Part shown: piece by piece, positions 35,366-43,682 of the stretch
How positions within the stretch are numbered: the stretch's first letter is position 1
Layout: the number at the start of each line of letters is the position of its first letter
The notes under the pieces: generated by a model
Databases searched by the model: none
Told to the model about the DNA's origin: nothing
Seen by the model: the letters and a program-made list of their open reading frames with translations, nothing else
Source of the DNA: JBARKJ01 sp963698885
GTDB taxonomy: Bacteria > Nitrospirota > JACRHJ01
Reading direction: 5' to 3'
Assembly: GCA_963698885.1 (NCBI GenBank)
Contig: CAVOSJ010000002.1
Coordinates: 186,001 to 250,000, forward strand
DNA: 64,000 nucleotides
Translations under genes and position numbers: made by a program

Positions 35366-36748
35366 TAAGGATCTGGGGACGGGTTCTGGAAAAAAAAATA
35401 CTCTGGATAGCGATTGGAGATTTCGTTATCTTCCTCCTGGCGCTGATGGCCGCGGTCCTCTGGAGGGTCGCTCCGTCCGAGGCCTTCGGCTACGCGAAGC
35501 ACCGCCTGCCCCTATTTATCCTCTTCATGGCCATTTTCTTTATATGCTTCACGATAGCGGACCTCTACGACCTGAAGAGAGACTTCCGACGTGCCCAGCA
35601 CCTGTTGCACGTCCTGGCCGCCTGCGCCGTGGCGATGGTCCTATCCGCACTGTTCTTTTATTCCTCGATGTCATACATAGGCAGGGGCATCTTCGCCGTT
35701 TCGGGGGTCCTGATATTCCTCTGTGCCTCCCTTATCAGGTCGCTCAGTACCTCGCTTGGCTCCAGAAAGCAGTGGCAGCAAAAAGTTCTGATCGTGGGAG
35801 CCGGCAAGTCCGGACAAAAACTCCTGGAAACCGTCGACGAGTATCCGAACTGCGGCGTGAACATAGTCGGTTTCGTGGACGACGACCGCTCCAAGGTCGG
35901 GGAAGATGTATGCGGCAAGCCCGTTTGGGGAGGATGCAGTGAACTGATTGGCGTAGCCCGCAAGACAACATGCGGACATCGTCGCGGTATGCATAACGGG
36001 TCATAAAAGCGACGCCCTGGTCAGGAACCTCATCAGGTGCCATTACAACCATATCACCGTTATCGACATGCCCAGCATCTTCGAGGCCATAACCGGAAAG
36101 CTCCCCCTGGACCACATCACGGACGAGTGGCTCCTGCACTACGCGATGTCTTCCGACCGGGGGATTTACAGGAAAATAAAGAGGCTCTTCGACATTATTT
36201 TATCGTTCCTGCTTCTATACGTCTCCTCGTGGCTCGTCTTGCTGGCTACCCTGCTTGTTAAACTGGATTCCAAGGGCGAGCTGTTCTATAAACAGGAGCG
36301 GGTAGGGATGAACTTCAAGAAGTTCCATATCATAAAGTTCCGGACCATGGTAGCCGACGCCGAGAGAGATACGGGCGCGGTATGGGCTGCAAAAGGCGAC
36401 CGGCGCATCACCCGCGTAGGGAAATACTTAAGGAAGTTCAGGATAGACGAGATACCGCAGCTCATGAACGTCCTGATGGGCGACATGAGTTTCGTGGGGC
36501 CGCGCCCGGAGCGAGAGGTGTTCATACGGGAACTGGAGAAGGATATGCCGACGTACGGCCACCGGCTGGCCGTGAAGCCGGGGATTACCGGCTGGGCGCA
36601 GGTAATGTACCCATACGCCGCCACAAAAGAAGAATCGAAGGAAAAACTCCGCTACGACCTCTACTACGTAAAGAACATGTCCATCCTGCTGGACGCGCTT
36701 ATCGCGCTTAAGACCGTCCGCACCGTCCTCTCCTGCGGCGGGCATTAA
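35362..36748 (+). CDS. Initiating polyprenyl-phosphate sugar transferase (WbaP/WcaJ type), one frame break
   Basis: Transfers the first sugar-phosphate onto undecaprenyl phosphate. About 461 residues: four N-terminal helices (IAIGDFVIFLLALMAAVLW and others), a CoA-binding-like Rossmann segment (VLIVGAGKSGQKLLETVDEY, IVGFVDDDRSKVG), and the catalytic bacterial transferase domain starting KIKRLFDIILSFLLLYVSSW, with HIIKFRTM, RKFRIDEIPQLMNVLMGDMS, FVGPRPERE and GITGWAQVMYPYAA. The frame breaks at about 35965: one extra A separates GVARK from QHADIVAVCITGHKSDAL. It is the last gene of the locus. Confidence 0.9.
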
Positions 36749-36774
36749 GAAGGGCCGGGGGGCGATACCGGACA

Positions 36775-36817
36775 CCGTCAGGGGCCGGATTCTACCCTGC
36801 TGACGGCTCCCCCTGAC
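36775..36817 (+). promoter_or_regulatory. Two mutually exclusive hairpins
   Basis: CCGTCAG (36775-36781) can pair with CTGACGG (36800-36806). GTCAGGGG (36777-36784) can pair with CCCCTGAC (36810-36817). Both use 36777-36781, so only one can form at a time. No T-run follows either. Confidence 0.5.
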
Positions 36818-36825
36818 TGAATTAG

Positions 36826-36854
36826 TTGACTATATACATAGAATTATTTATGAT
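36826..36854 (+). promoter_or_regulatory. Sigma-70-type promoter of the radical SAM gene
   Basis: TTGACT at 36826-36831 and TATGAT at 36849-36854 with a 17-base spacer, 31 bases before the ATG. Confidence 0.72.
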
Positions 36855-36885
36855 TGCCGCTGGTGCATTAATGTAGGAGGCGGCG

Positions 36886-38214
36886 ATGAAGATAAAGCTT
36901 ATTATGCCTGCCTGGCCCAAGTCCTCGCTGTGGGGAAAAATGGGCTCCGGCATTCCTTCCCTCTCACTTGCCACGGTCGCGGCGCTCACGCCGCCCGAAC
37001 ACGAAGTCAGCATTATCTATGACGAAAAAGGCCCGATAGACTACGACGGCCCCGTGGACATCGTCGGCATGACCGGCATGACCCCGGTATCCAAGCGGGC
37101 TTATGATATTTCGGCGGAATTCAGGAAGCGCGGCGTGTTCACCGTCATGGGCGGCATCCATGCCACGATGGTCCCGGAAGAAGCCGCGCTTCATTTCGAC
37201 TCCGTGATAGTCGGCGAGGGCGAGCGTACCTGGCAGGCGCTCCTCAAGGACTACGAGAAAGGCCGCGAGCACGTCAAAAAGTTCTACCAGAACGAAGAGA
37301 TGATAGATTTGGAGACGGAGACCCCGGTCCCGCGCCTGGACTACTACAAAAAGCAGGGCTTCTTCCTCCCGAACATCATCCAGACCACGCGCGGCTGCCC
37401 GTTCAACTGCGAGTTCTGCACGGTGACGAAGTTCTTCGGGCGCTCGTACCGGCACAAGTCCCACCCGCAGGTGATAAAAGAAATCGAGGCGATGGACAAG
37501 GAGCGCTTCCGAGGGAACGAGGTCTTCTTCTGCGACGACAACATCGTCGCAAACAGGAACTTCCTTATGCGGATGTGCGACGACATCACGCCGTTCAAAA
37601 TCAACTGGTACGCCCAGAGCACGGCGACCGTCGCGGACGACGACGAAGTATTGAAAAAAATGGAGCAGGCCGGGTGCAAGGTGCTGTTCGTGGGTTTTGA
37701 CTCGCTTAACCAGGAGTCGCTTGACGGCATAGACAAGGGCCATAACACGGTGGAAAAATACGCAAGCGTCGTAAAGAAATTCCACGACCACGGCATAAGC
37801 ATACACGGCTCTTTCATGTTCGGATTCGACCACGACCGCATTGACGTATTCAAGAAATTTCTGGATTTCGGCATGAAGGTGAAGCTCGACGCCGCGTTCC
37901 TGACAATCGTGACGCCCTTCCCCGGCACGCGCATCCACGAACGCCTGAAGGCCGAGGGCCGCATCTTCGACTACGACTGGGAACACTACGACATATCGAC
38001 CGTGGTTTATCAGCCTGCGAACTTAAGCGTGCAGGAACTTCAGGAAGGCTACTGGTGGATGTTCCGCGAGTTCCATACCTTCCCCAACATCTTCAAACGC
38101 CTCTGGGGCAATACCCCGTCATGGCTCATCAACCCCGGCTCAAACATGGTCTTCAAGGTCTTCGGCGGCAGGACTTTCCCGAAGATAAAGGACTGGAAAA
38201 GATTTGCAGGATAA
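36886..38214 (+). CDS. B12-binding-domain radical SAM protein
   Basis: 442 residues. An N-terminal cobalamin-binding-like domain (residues 1-145: PSLSLATVAALTPPEHEVSI, DIVGMTGMTPVSKRAYDISA, GGIHATMVPEEA) precedes the radical SAM core with RGCPFNCEFC, whose three Cys bind a 4Fe-4S cluster. The C-terminal DUF4070-like part includes FGFDHDRIDVFKKFLDFGM and TPFPGTRIHERLKAEGRI. No DxHxxG cobalamin motif is seen, so B12 may be bound base-off or lost. AGGAGG precedes the ATG. Relatives act in hopanoid, tetrapyrrole and lipid chemistry; the substrate here is unknown. Confidence 0.87.
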   Translation: MKIKLIMPAWPKSSLWGKMGSGIPSLSLATVAALTPPEHEVSIIYDEKGPIDYDGPVDIVGMTGMTPVSKRAYDISAEFRKRGVFTVMGGIHATMVPEEAALHFDSVIVGEGERTWQALLKDYEKGREHVKKFYQNEEMIDLETETPVPRLDYYKKQGFFLPNIIQTTRGCPFNCEFCTVTKFFGRSYRHKSHPQVIKEIEAMDKERFRGNEVFFCDDNIVANRNFLMRMCDDITPFKINWYAQSTATVADDDEVLKKMEQAGCKVLFVGFDSLNQESLDGIDKGHNTVEKYASVVKKFHDHGISIHGSFMFGFDHDRIDVFKKFLDFGMKVKLDAAFLTIVTPFPGTRIHERLKAEGRIFDYDWEHYDISTVVYQPANLSVQELQEGYWWMFREFHTFPNIFKRLWGNTPSWLINPGSNMVFKVFGGRTFPKIKDWKRFAG

Positions 38215-38226
38215 AAAATAATAAAG

Positions 38227-38532
38227 TTGAGGGAAATGACTTCTTCTTACGATGATTCAAGAAAAGAATTCGGCGCGCTTTTCGACGAAGTATCAAAGAT
38301 ACTATTCCGCCTCGACCCGATGGGCGTCAACTTAGGCGAAAATAAGGACGAGTACGACCGCGAGGCGGCGGCTATCCTGCCGCGCCTGAAGGAATGCAAA
38401 TCACAGCGGAATGCGCGCAAGGTAATCCATGAAGAATTCGCGCGCCTTTTCGAGGGGCTTGCAGGGCCCGTGGAAGTGTATAATGAAGTAGCCAAGGAAA
38501 TATGGGAAGCATGGCTCAGGCATGAGAAATAG
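38227..38532 (+). CDS. Small helical protein of unknown function
   Basis: About 101 residues (TTG start at 38227; an ATG at 38236 is an alternative but too close to the GAGGGA site). Predicted mostly helical. The segment RLDPMGVNLGENKDEYDREA resembles small proteins with an L-DP-G-x-DEYDxEA pattern (DUF1871-like), whose function is unknown. The 3' end overlaps birA by 11 bases, so the two are coupled. Confidence 0.65.
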   Translation: MREMTSSYDDSRKEFGALFDEVSKILFRLDPMGVNLGENKDEYDREAAAILPRLKECKSQRNARKVIHEEFARLFEGLAGPVEVYNEVAKEIWEAWLRHEK

Positions 38533-39514
38533 CCCCCTCTTATCCCTCCTCTATACGAATAAAGAACAGTTTATATCCGGACAGGCCCTGGCAAACGAGC
38601 TGGGCGTGACGCGGGCGGCGGTATGGAAGGCTATCGAGGCACTGCGGGCGGATGGGTATTACATAGAGTCCTCGAAGGCGAAGGGCTATCGATTGATTAG
38701 CGTGCCGGACCTTCTCACGGAGCGGGAAGTCCCATTGGGACTTATGACGGAGCGCCTGGGAAGAAATATCGTCTATTTCGATTCCACCGACTCCACGAAT
38801 ACGCAGGCCGCGCGATTAGCCCACGACGGCGCTCCGGAGGGGACGCTGGTAATCGCGGAAACGCAGACGGCGGGCAGGGGGCGGCTGGGGCGGAAATGGG
38901 AATCTCCGCCCGGAGTGAATTTATATTTCACGCTGATACTGCGCCCGAACATCCCCCCGACGGACGCGCCGATGATAACGCTAGCCGCCGCCGTCGCCCT
39001 GATAAAAGCGACGCGCGCTCTCTATAACCTTCCCGCCGCAATCAAATGGCCGAACGACATGCTGATAGATTTCAAAAAATGCGCAGGTATTCTTACGGAG
39101 ATGAGCGCGGAGCCGGAGCGGGTCCGGCACGTGATACTCGGCGTCGGCGTGGACGTGAACATGGAACGCGAGTCGTTTCCGGAAGAGATACGCGGGATAT
39201 CGACCTCCATCTGGCTGGAGCGAAGGGAGAAGGCGAACAGGGCGGAGCTTCTGCGGCGGTTCCTATTTGAGATGGAATCAATATATGCTTATATTTGTTC
39301 CAACCAGAAAGAGAAGGTCTTAGAGGAGTGGCGCGGCCTTTCATGCACGCTGGGCAGGCGCGTCACGGTCAAAGGGCTATGGGGCGAATGCGCAGGTATT
39401 GCAAAGGATATCGACGGCTCCGGAAGCCTTTTAATCGAGAAGGACGGCGGAGAGGTTGTTACGGTTATGAGCGGAGACTTTATTTTTAACAGCTTCCTTA
39501 TCCACCCCTCTTAA
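38522..39514 (+). CDS. birA: Bifunctional biotin ligase / biotin operon repressor BirA
   Basis: Attaches biotin to the AccB carrier protein. 330 residues. An N-terminal winged helix (FISGQALANELGVTRAAVWK; GYYIESSKAKGYRL) implies DNA binding and repression of biotin genes. The ligase core has the biotin/AMP motif AGRGRLGRKWESPPGVNLYF, KWPNDMLID with the key Lys, and GILTEMSAE. An SH3-like C-terminal domain starts near GRRVTVKG. accA lies at 44300, but no bio genes are visible. Confidence 0.95.
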   Translation: MRNSPLLSLLYTNKEQFISGQALANELGVTRAAVWKAIEALRADGYYIESSKAKGYRLISVPDLLTEREVPLGLMTERLGRNIVYFDSTDSTNTQAARLAHDGAPEGTLVIAETQTAGRGRLGRKWESPPGVNLYFTLILRPNIPPTDAPMITLAAAVALIKATRALYNLPAAIKWPNDMLIDFKKCAGILTEMSAEPERVRHVILGVGVDVNMERESFPEEIRGISTSIWLERREKANRAELLRRFLFEMESIYAYICSNQKEKVLEEWRGLSCTLGRRVTVKGLWGECAGIAKDIDGSGSLLIEKDGGEVVTVMSGDFIFNSFLIHPS

Positions 39515-39542
39515 AATAAAGAATAGCGTAATGCATAAAAAA

Positions 39543-39624
39543 ACTGAGCAGGGAAATTTTCAGCCCGTATAGGGTGGAAGTTTTTTAAACTTCCTTTCCA
39601 TACGTCCGATGTTCCCTACTCAGT
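39543..39624. repeat. Nested palindromic structure between birA and the cytochrome gene
   Basis: An outer stem ACTGAGCAGGGA / TCCCTACTCAGT (one mismatch, 12 positions) encloses an inner hairpin at 39566-39604 closed by CGTAT / ATACG, with GGAAGTTT / AAACTTCC at its tip. It lies between two convergent genes and may act as a bidirectional terminator, but its two-level structure is larger than needed for that. Confidence 0.65.
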
Positions 39625-39666
39625 GCCCAAAGTATAACTCTGATTTTAGGTTTGTCAAATCGCCTT

Positions 39667-40664
39667 TTACGGCCACCATCTCCATAGCGCTATGACCGCG
39701 ATGACCAGGAAGATGATGACAAGGTTCATATACGCCATGAAGTAAAAAACCACCTTCGGCCTGTTGGGCGGAACAGTCGTGCCCGGAACCCCGGATTTAG
39801 AACCCTCTCCCCCAGCCCCTATCCCAGCGGCGGGAGAGGGTAGCAAAGTCCCCACCTTCGGGAAAGCCTCCAGCTTATCCGGGCCGTGCGGGGCCTGTTT
39901 CAGGGCCGACGAGAGGTCCATTCCCGCTAAATGTCTTCCATGCTTCCCAGCCCTTCCACATGCGGCTTTCAGTTACGTCATAGATTATCCCGTCCACTGC
40001 CGCGAAAGCCTTGCCGCCTTCCCTGCCGTCGTAAGAAGACAGCCCCTCCGGCGTAAGTTCCATATTACCCTCTCCATCCGCGGGAGAGGGCATGGGGGAA
40101 GCTGATTTCGCGGCTATGCGCTTTCTTAACCTGGGGCCGATGATAAACGTGACGAAGGCGGCGGAGAGTGCCATTATCGAAATATAAAATTATCTTTATG
40201 AATAGCAGTATGCCGAACCGGCTGGCGAAGAATGCGTGGAACGACGGAATGACGGCGATGGTGAGCAGTGTGCCCGTAACCCCGACGACGATGATACCTG
40301 TCCAGCCCAGTAGAAGCTCGCCCCTCGGCAGGCCCTTCGCGGCGTATGCGGGCTTCAGCATGATGTGGATGTAGAATATCGCGCCGAACCAGACTACCCC
40401 GGCCAGGACGTGCAGGTAGCCGACTACGAGGCGGACGTACCGCTTGAGCGGGGACAGCGTACGTGCCTTCCCGGAGAGCTGGGCAAGGTACTTTTTGCCC
40501 GCCTCGGTCAGGTTGCCGCCCCCGGAGGGGTTTTCGTGGCAGAATGCGCACGTAAGGCCGGTTTTTTGAGCGAACTCCTCCGTGGCCCAGGAGACGGGGG
40601 CGGCGAAGAACATGAAAAAGAGCAGGAAAGCCAGCGCAGGGACGGTTTTCAAGGCCATTCGCAA
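39667..40664 (-). CDS. Membrane cytochrome with c-type heme site, CopD-like helices and cytochrome b5 domain, two frame breaks
   Basis: About 330 residues after joining three frames. Signal peptide (ending PVSWATEE), then one c-type heme motif CAFCH in LTCAFCHENPSGGGNLTEAG. Four membrane helices follow (VVGYLHVLAGVVWFGAIFYI, IIVVGVTGTLLTIAVI, ALSAAFVTFIIG). A cytochrome b5-like domain comes next: GGKAFAAVDGIIYDVTESRM, the two heme His in KHGRHLAGMDLSSALKQAPH, and KLEAFPKVGTL. The last part is one C-terminal helix (VVFYFMAYMNLVIIFLVI). Frame breaks lie at about 40178 and 39947 (extra G in GGG). Two linkers are encoded by REP-like palindromes. It is probably a periplasm-facing electron-transfer protein; partners unknown. 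Confidence 0.8.
39802..39841. repeat. REP-like palindrome inside the cytochrome gene, copy 1
   Basis: ACCCTCTCCC and GGGAGAGGGT pair over 10 bp around a 20-base loop. On the minus strand it encodes LPSPAAGIGAGGEGS in the linker between the b5 domain and the last membrane helix. Confidence 0.78.
40067..40090. repeat. REP-like palindrome inside the cytochrome gene, copy 2
   Basis: CCCTCTCC and GGAGAGGG pair around a 7-base loop, with the same arm sequence as copy 1. On the minus strand it encodes part of SPMPSPADGEGN between the membrane helices and the b5 domain. Confidence 0.75.
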
Positions 40665-40758
40665 TATTACACCAGGCCGGGGAAAATTGCAAAAAAAACG
40701 TTGAATCAGTGGCGGTTATCTGGTATCGTCCGCATATCGCGTATAAATCGGAGGGCAA

Positions 40759-41529
40759 ATGCTGCTCGCAATCGATATCGGCAACAGCACGATTTCATTC
40801 GGTATTTTTGAAGGCGAAAACCTGAAATGCGCGTTCAAGGCGGAGTCCCGCAAAAAAGCCGCCGCGGACGAGTATTCATCCTTTATCCGGGCGCAATTAT
40901 CAAGCGCCGGGCTCGCGCCGGAGCAGATCGACGGCGCGGTAATTTCCTCGGTAGTGCCGACACTTGTGCATGTTTTCTTCGACGCGCTGAAGACAATTGG
41001 CCAAAGCTCGCCGCTCCTTGTATCCTCCCGGCTGAAGCTCCCCATAAATATAAAATACAAGACCCCGGAGGCATTGGGGCCGGACAGGATAGCCTCCGCA
41101 ATCGGCGCCTATAATTCAGGAAAAGGGCCGGTCGCGGTCGTCGATTTCGGGACGGCGACGACAATATCGGTCGTCGATCCGGAAGGGAATTTCATAGGCG
41201 GCACAATCTCCCCGGGACTCTTAACTGCTTATGACGCCTTGATAAACGCCGCCGCCGGACTTCCGCGCATAGGCCTTGCATACCCGAAAAAACCGGTTGG
41301 CGAGGACACTGCCGAGGGACTGGAGGCTGGGGTTATCCTGGGCCATGCCTCGATGGTGGACGGGCTTCTCTCGCGGGCGGAAGGCCAGCTCGGATTGAAG
41401 CTGAAAACTGTGGCTACCGGGGGGCTTGCGGAGATGGTGGTCCCGCACATGACCCGGAAAACCGCGATAGATGAATATCTTACGCTTAAAGGCCTCGCCC
41501 TTATCCATAAAATAAATCTGGACAAATAG
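40759..41529 (+). CDS. coaX: Type III pantothenate kinase
   Basis: Phosphorylates pantothenate, the first step of coenzyme A synthesis. 256 residues of the ASKHA fold. MLLAIDIGNSTISFGIFEG at the start is the phosphate motif; GPDRIASAIGAY, VVDFGTATTISVVD and GGTISPGLLTAYDAL are the other signatures. CGGAGGG lies before the ATG. birA and coaX are commonly adjacent; here the cytochrome gene lies between them on the other strand. Confidence 0.95.
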   Translation: MLLAIDIGNSTISFGIFEGENLKCAFKAESRKKAAADEYSSFIRAQLSSAGLAPEQIDGAVISSVVPTLVHVFFDALKTIGQSSPLLVSSRLKLPINIKYKTPEALGPDRIASAIGAYNSGKGPVAVVDFGTATTISVVDPEGNFIGGTISPGLLTAYDALINAAAGLPRIGLAYPKKPVGEDTAEGLEAGVILGHASMVDGLLSRAEGQLGLKLKTVATGGLAEMVVPHMTRKTAIDEYLTLKGLALIHKINLDK

Positions 41530-41919
41530 GGCCCTTACTCAGGTTAAATAAAAAATCCTTTATTTAATGCGGCGGGGCGGGGAAATTCCTGAAAGGCCGT
41601 AATAAAATATCCCGATTTATCAATTAGTTGCAAACAGCGGGGCGTGAATTTCCGGCCTTTTAAAAAAGCGCGATTATGCGGCGTAACCCCCCGTAATATA
41701 AAACTAAACCTACTTAAAGCCCCTTTAAAAAACATGCGCCATAAGTCCCCTCCCATGTACCCGTAAACGGCCCCCGATGCATCAAAACCCCCCTTTTTTG
41801 ACACACGATTGGAATCCGTCGCATAAGCCACTTATATATTGTTAGCGGTGAAGGGACGACAGGTTAGCCAGATAACCGGGAAGCGCTATTAAGAGCGCAA
41901 AAAATTGTGGTATGTGTCC
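41530..41919. other. Gene-poor stretch between coaX and the AT-rich orphan
   Basis: About 390 bases without a supported gene. A minus-strand open frame (41544-41831) shows no family motif, no signal peptide and no ribosome site. Small stems GGTTA/TAACC (41862-41876) and GCGC/GCGC with a following A-run lie near the 3' end of the orphan gene. Composition becomes more AT-rich toward the right. Confidence 0.5.
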
Positions 41920-42756
41920 CTATTTTTTTCGTTTAGTTCTCTTTCCAAAACTTTTTTTAACTGCCCTTGCATCCGCTGGAAGTGCAGTTGTTGTAGCAGA
42001 CAACGCATAAGTATTGCTGTTGAAATTAAAGGTATAAATATTTATATTAGGATCCAAAAACGAAGTACGGATGTTTTGATTTTGATTAAATTCATAATTA
42101 TATTTTTGCGTTAATATCTTAGTTCCCGCTGTGTTATCACTTTCTGTATAAATAAAAGTGTCGGTATATTTTTCAAAATCTGAACCTCCACGCACGAAAG
42201 TAGTTGTATTTAAAAGTTCCAAGGCAGGTACTAAAATATAATTACTAGAATCTACCATGAAGAAAATATCTGATGAAGAAGATATCCCACCCGTGCCAGA
42301 TAGTACACTCCCAATGTTTAAATGAAGAATTCTCTTATCGTTTCTTAGAGGGATAATGTCCAAATTGCCATCCATAAGGGCAAAACATCCGTCGCATTCG
42401 TCGATCGAATTAGTCATATAATTAGTTACATCAATGGTGGATATTACTGTCGGGCGCGGGACTGTATTATTTATAGTGGAGAGGTACGCTGAATGCGAGT
42501 AATCAGAATAGAATGCTTTGCTTGGGATTCTTACGGAATATAACACGAAAAGAAGGTTTTCCTTGGGAATTTCAGCATCGCTGTAATATTGATAAACTGC
42601 AGTACCTGCCCCTAAAGGACCTTCTTCGGTGGACATGCCGTTCGGATAAAAAACATTCTGGTATTTCGTATTTATTTGATCTGCAAATACATTTGTGGCT
42701 TCCATTAACAGGGAAAGCAAAATCAGGAACCTCAAGATATACATTTTATTTGGCAT
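41920..42756 (-). CDS. AT-rich orphan gene for a secreted protein of unknown function
   Basis: About 278 residues in DNA far more AT-rich than its surroundings. The N-terminus MPNKMYILRFLILLSLLMEA has a hydrophobic signal sequence ending near NVFADQ. The mature part is Asn/Thr/Ser/Tyr-rich with predicted strands, one CDGC pair (IDECDGCFALMDGNLDI) and a very basic end (FGKRTKRKK). I do not recognise a family. The frame is open to 42798; the ATG at 42756 fits the signal peptide best. Codon use and composition suggest recent transfer. Confidence 0.65.
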   Translation of the reverse strand: MPNKMYILRFLILLSLLMEATNVFADQINTKYQNVFYPNGMSTEEGPLGAGTAVYQYYSDAEIPKENLLFVLYSVRIPSKAFYSDYSHSAYLSTINNTVPRPTVISTIDVTNYMTNSIDECDGCFALMDGNLDIIPLRNDKRILHLNIGSVLSGTGGISSSSDIFFMVDSSNYILVPALELLNTTTFVRGGSDFEKYTDTFIYTESDNTAGTKILTQKYNYEFNQNQNIRTSFLDPNINIYTFNFNSNTYALSATTTALPADARAVKKSFGKRTKRKK

Positions 42757-42795
42757 GTTAAGTAAATGCTTAACAATTAGTGGGAGAATTGTCAA
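42757..42795 (-). promoter_or_regulatory. Possible promoter and operator of the orphan gene
   Basis: On the minus strand TTGACA (42795-42790) is followed after 17 bases by TAAGCA (42772-42767). The palindrome GTTAAG/CTTAAC (42757-42774) overlaps that -10 position and touches the proposed ATG. The -10 match is weak. Confidence 0.35.
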
Positions 42796-42856
42796 CATGG
42801 ATAGCAGCCAAAAGTTAATATTAACAAATAATTAATCTAAGTTAATCCCGCCTTCC

Positions 42857-42885
42857 TTGACGGTCTTAATACCCTATGTTATATT
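42857..42885 (+). promoter_or_regulatory. Sigma-70-type promoter of the receiver gene
   Basis: TTGACG at 42857-42862 and TATATT at 42880-42885 with a 17-base spacer, 35 bases before the TTG start. Confidence 0.65.
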
Positions 42886-42919
42886 TAGAAAAATACACAA
42901 ACGACGGGAGGATATCGTC

Positions 42920-43315
42920 TTGGAAAGTTTAGTTCAGACGGCTTCAATTTTAGTAGTGGACGATGAAGAGAACGCGCGGGAAGGTCTTTCCAAGATTTTA
43001 TCCAAGGAAGGATACAGGGTTGAAACCGCCTCCAACGGCAAGGAGGCGATAGACAATTTAAAGCGCCAGCGTTATGACCTCGTGATTACCGATATGCGAA
43101 TGCCCCTCATGGACGGGTTCGAGGTCCTGCGCGAGATAAAGAAGATGGACGAAAATATAGGCGTCATTATGATTACCGCCTACGGCGAGGTAGAGTCCTA
43201 CCTTGAGGCGATGAACATGGGCGCCTTCGAGTATATCAATAAGCCCGTCCGGGTAAATGAACTCAAGAGGGTCATAACGAAAGTCCTGGAAGCAAGGCAG
43301 AAAAAAGCTTCCTGA
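42920..43315 (+). CDS. Single-domain response regulator (receiver domain)
   Basis: About 131 residues with only a CheY-like receiver: acidic pocket VVDDEENAREGL, phospho-acceptor Asp in VITDMRMPLMDGFEVL, Thr in IMITAYGEVESYLEAMNMGA and Lys in YINKPVRVNEL. There is no output domain, so it must act by protein contact or through another kinase. The sequence is close to receivers of NtrC-type regulators. The TTG at 42920 was chosen as start because GGGAGGA lies 7 bases upstream. No histidine kinase is adjacent. Confidence 0.92.
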   Translation: MESLVQTASILVVDDEENAREGLSKILSKEGYRVETASNGKEAIDNLKRQRYDLVITDMRMPLMDGFEVLREIKKMDENIGVIMITAYGEVESYLEAMNMGAFEYINKPVRVNELKRVITKVLEARQKKAS

Positions 43316-43328
43316 TGCCTCTCTCCAG

Positions 43329-43670
43329 ATGAACTCCCCGTCAAAAGCCGGGCCGCCGGTATTAGAAGCCAACGAAGAAAATTTTCACGACCTTGTAATC
43401 CATTCTCCCCTGCCCGTTCTGCTGGAGTTCTGGTCTCCGGAGTGCAGTTATTGCTTGAAAATGGCAAAAGTCGTTGACGCCCTTGCGCTGGAGTTGTCCG
43501 GCCGTTACAGGGTGGTAAAGATGAACATCCTGGAAAACCTTTTTACCCCAAACAACTTCGGCGTTACCGGCATCCCCGCGTTCTTCAGGGTGGAGGACGG
43601 CAAGGTAATAAGCAGGGCTCAGGGAGCGATACCAAAGGGGAGGCTGAAGAAGGAGCTTGGGATACTTTAA
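43329..43670 (+). CDS. Thioredoxin-fold protein (CSYC active site), cytoplasmic
   Basis: 113 residues without a signal peptide. The thioredoxin core has LLEFWSPECSYCLKMAKVVD, where the active site is CSYC instead of the classic CGPC, then VKMNILENLFTPNNFGVTGI with the cis-Pro in IPAFF. It shares EFWSPxCxxCLKMAKxV and the C-terminal KKELGI with the next gene, so the two are duplicates. It begins 14 bases after the receiver gene and is probably co-transcribed. Confidence 0.88.
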   Translation: MNSPSKAGPPVLEANEENFHDLVIHSPLPVLLEFWSPECSYCLKMAKVVDALALELSGRYRVVKMNILENLFTPNNFGVTGIPAFFRVEDGKVISRAQGAIPKGRLKKELGIL

Positions 43671-43682
43671 ACGGAGGGATAA

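Noticed and set aside
36964..37986. Long minus-strand open frame opposite the radical SAM gene
   Set aside because: It is a shadow caused by GC-biased third positions; the plus strand encodes a full conserved radical SAM protein.
41544..41831. Minus-strand open frame of 95 codons downstream of coaX
   Set aside because: No ribosome site, no recognisable domain and irregular composition; treated as non-coding.
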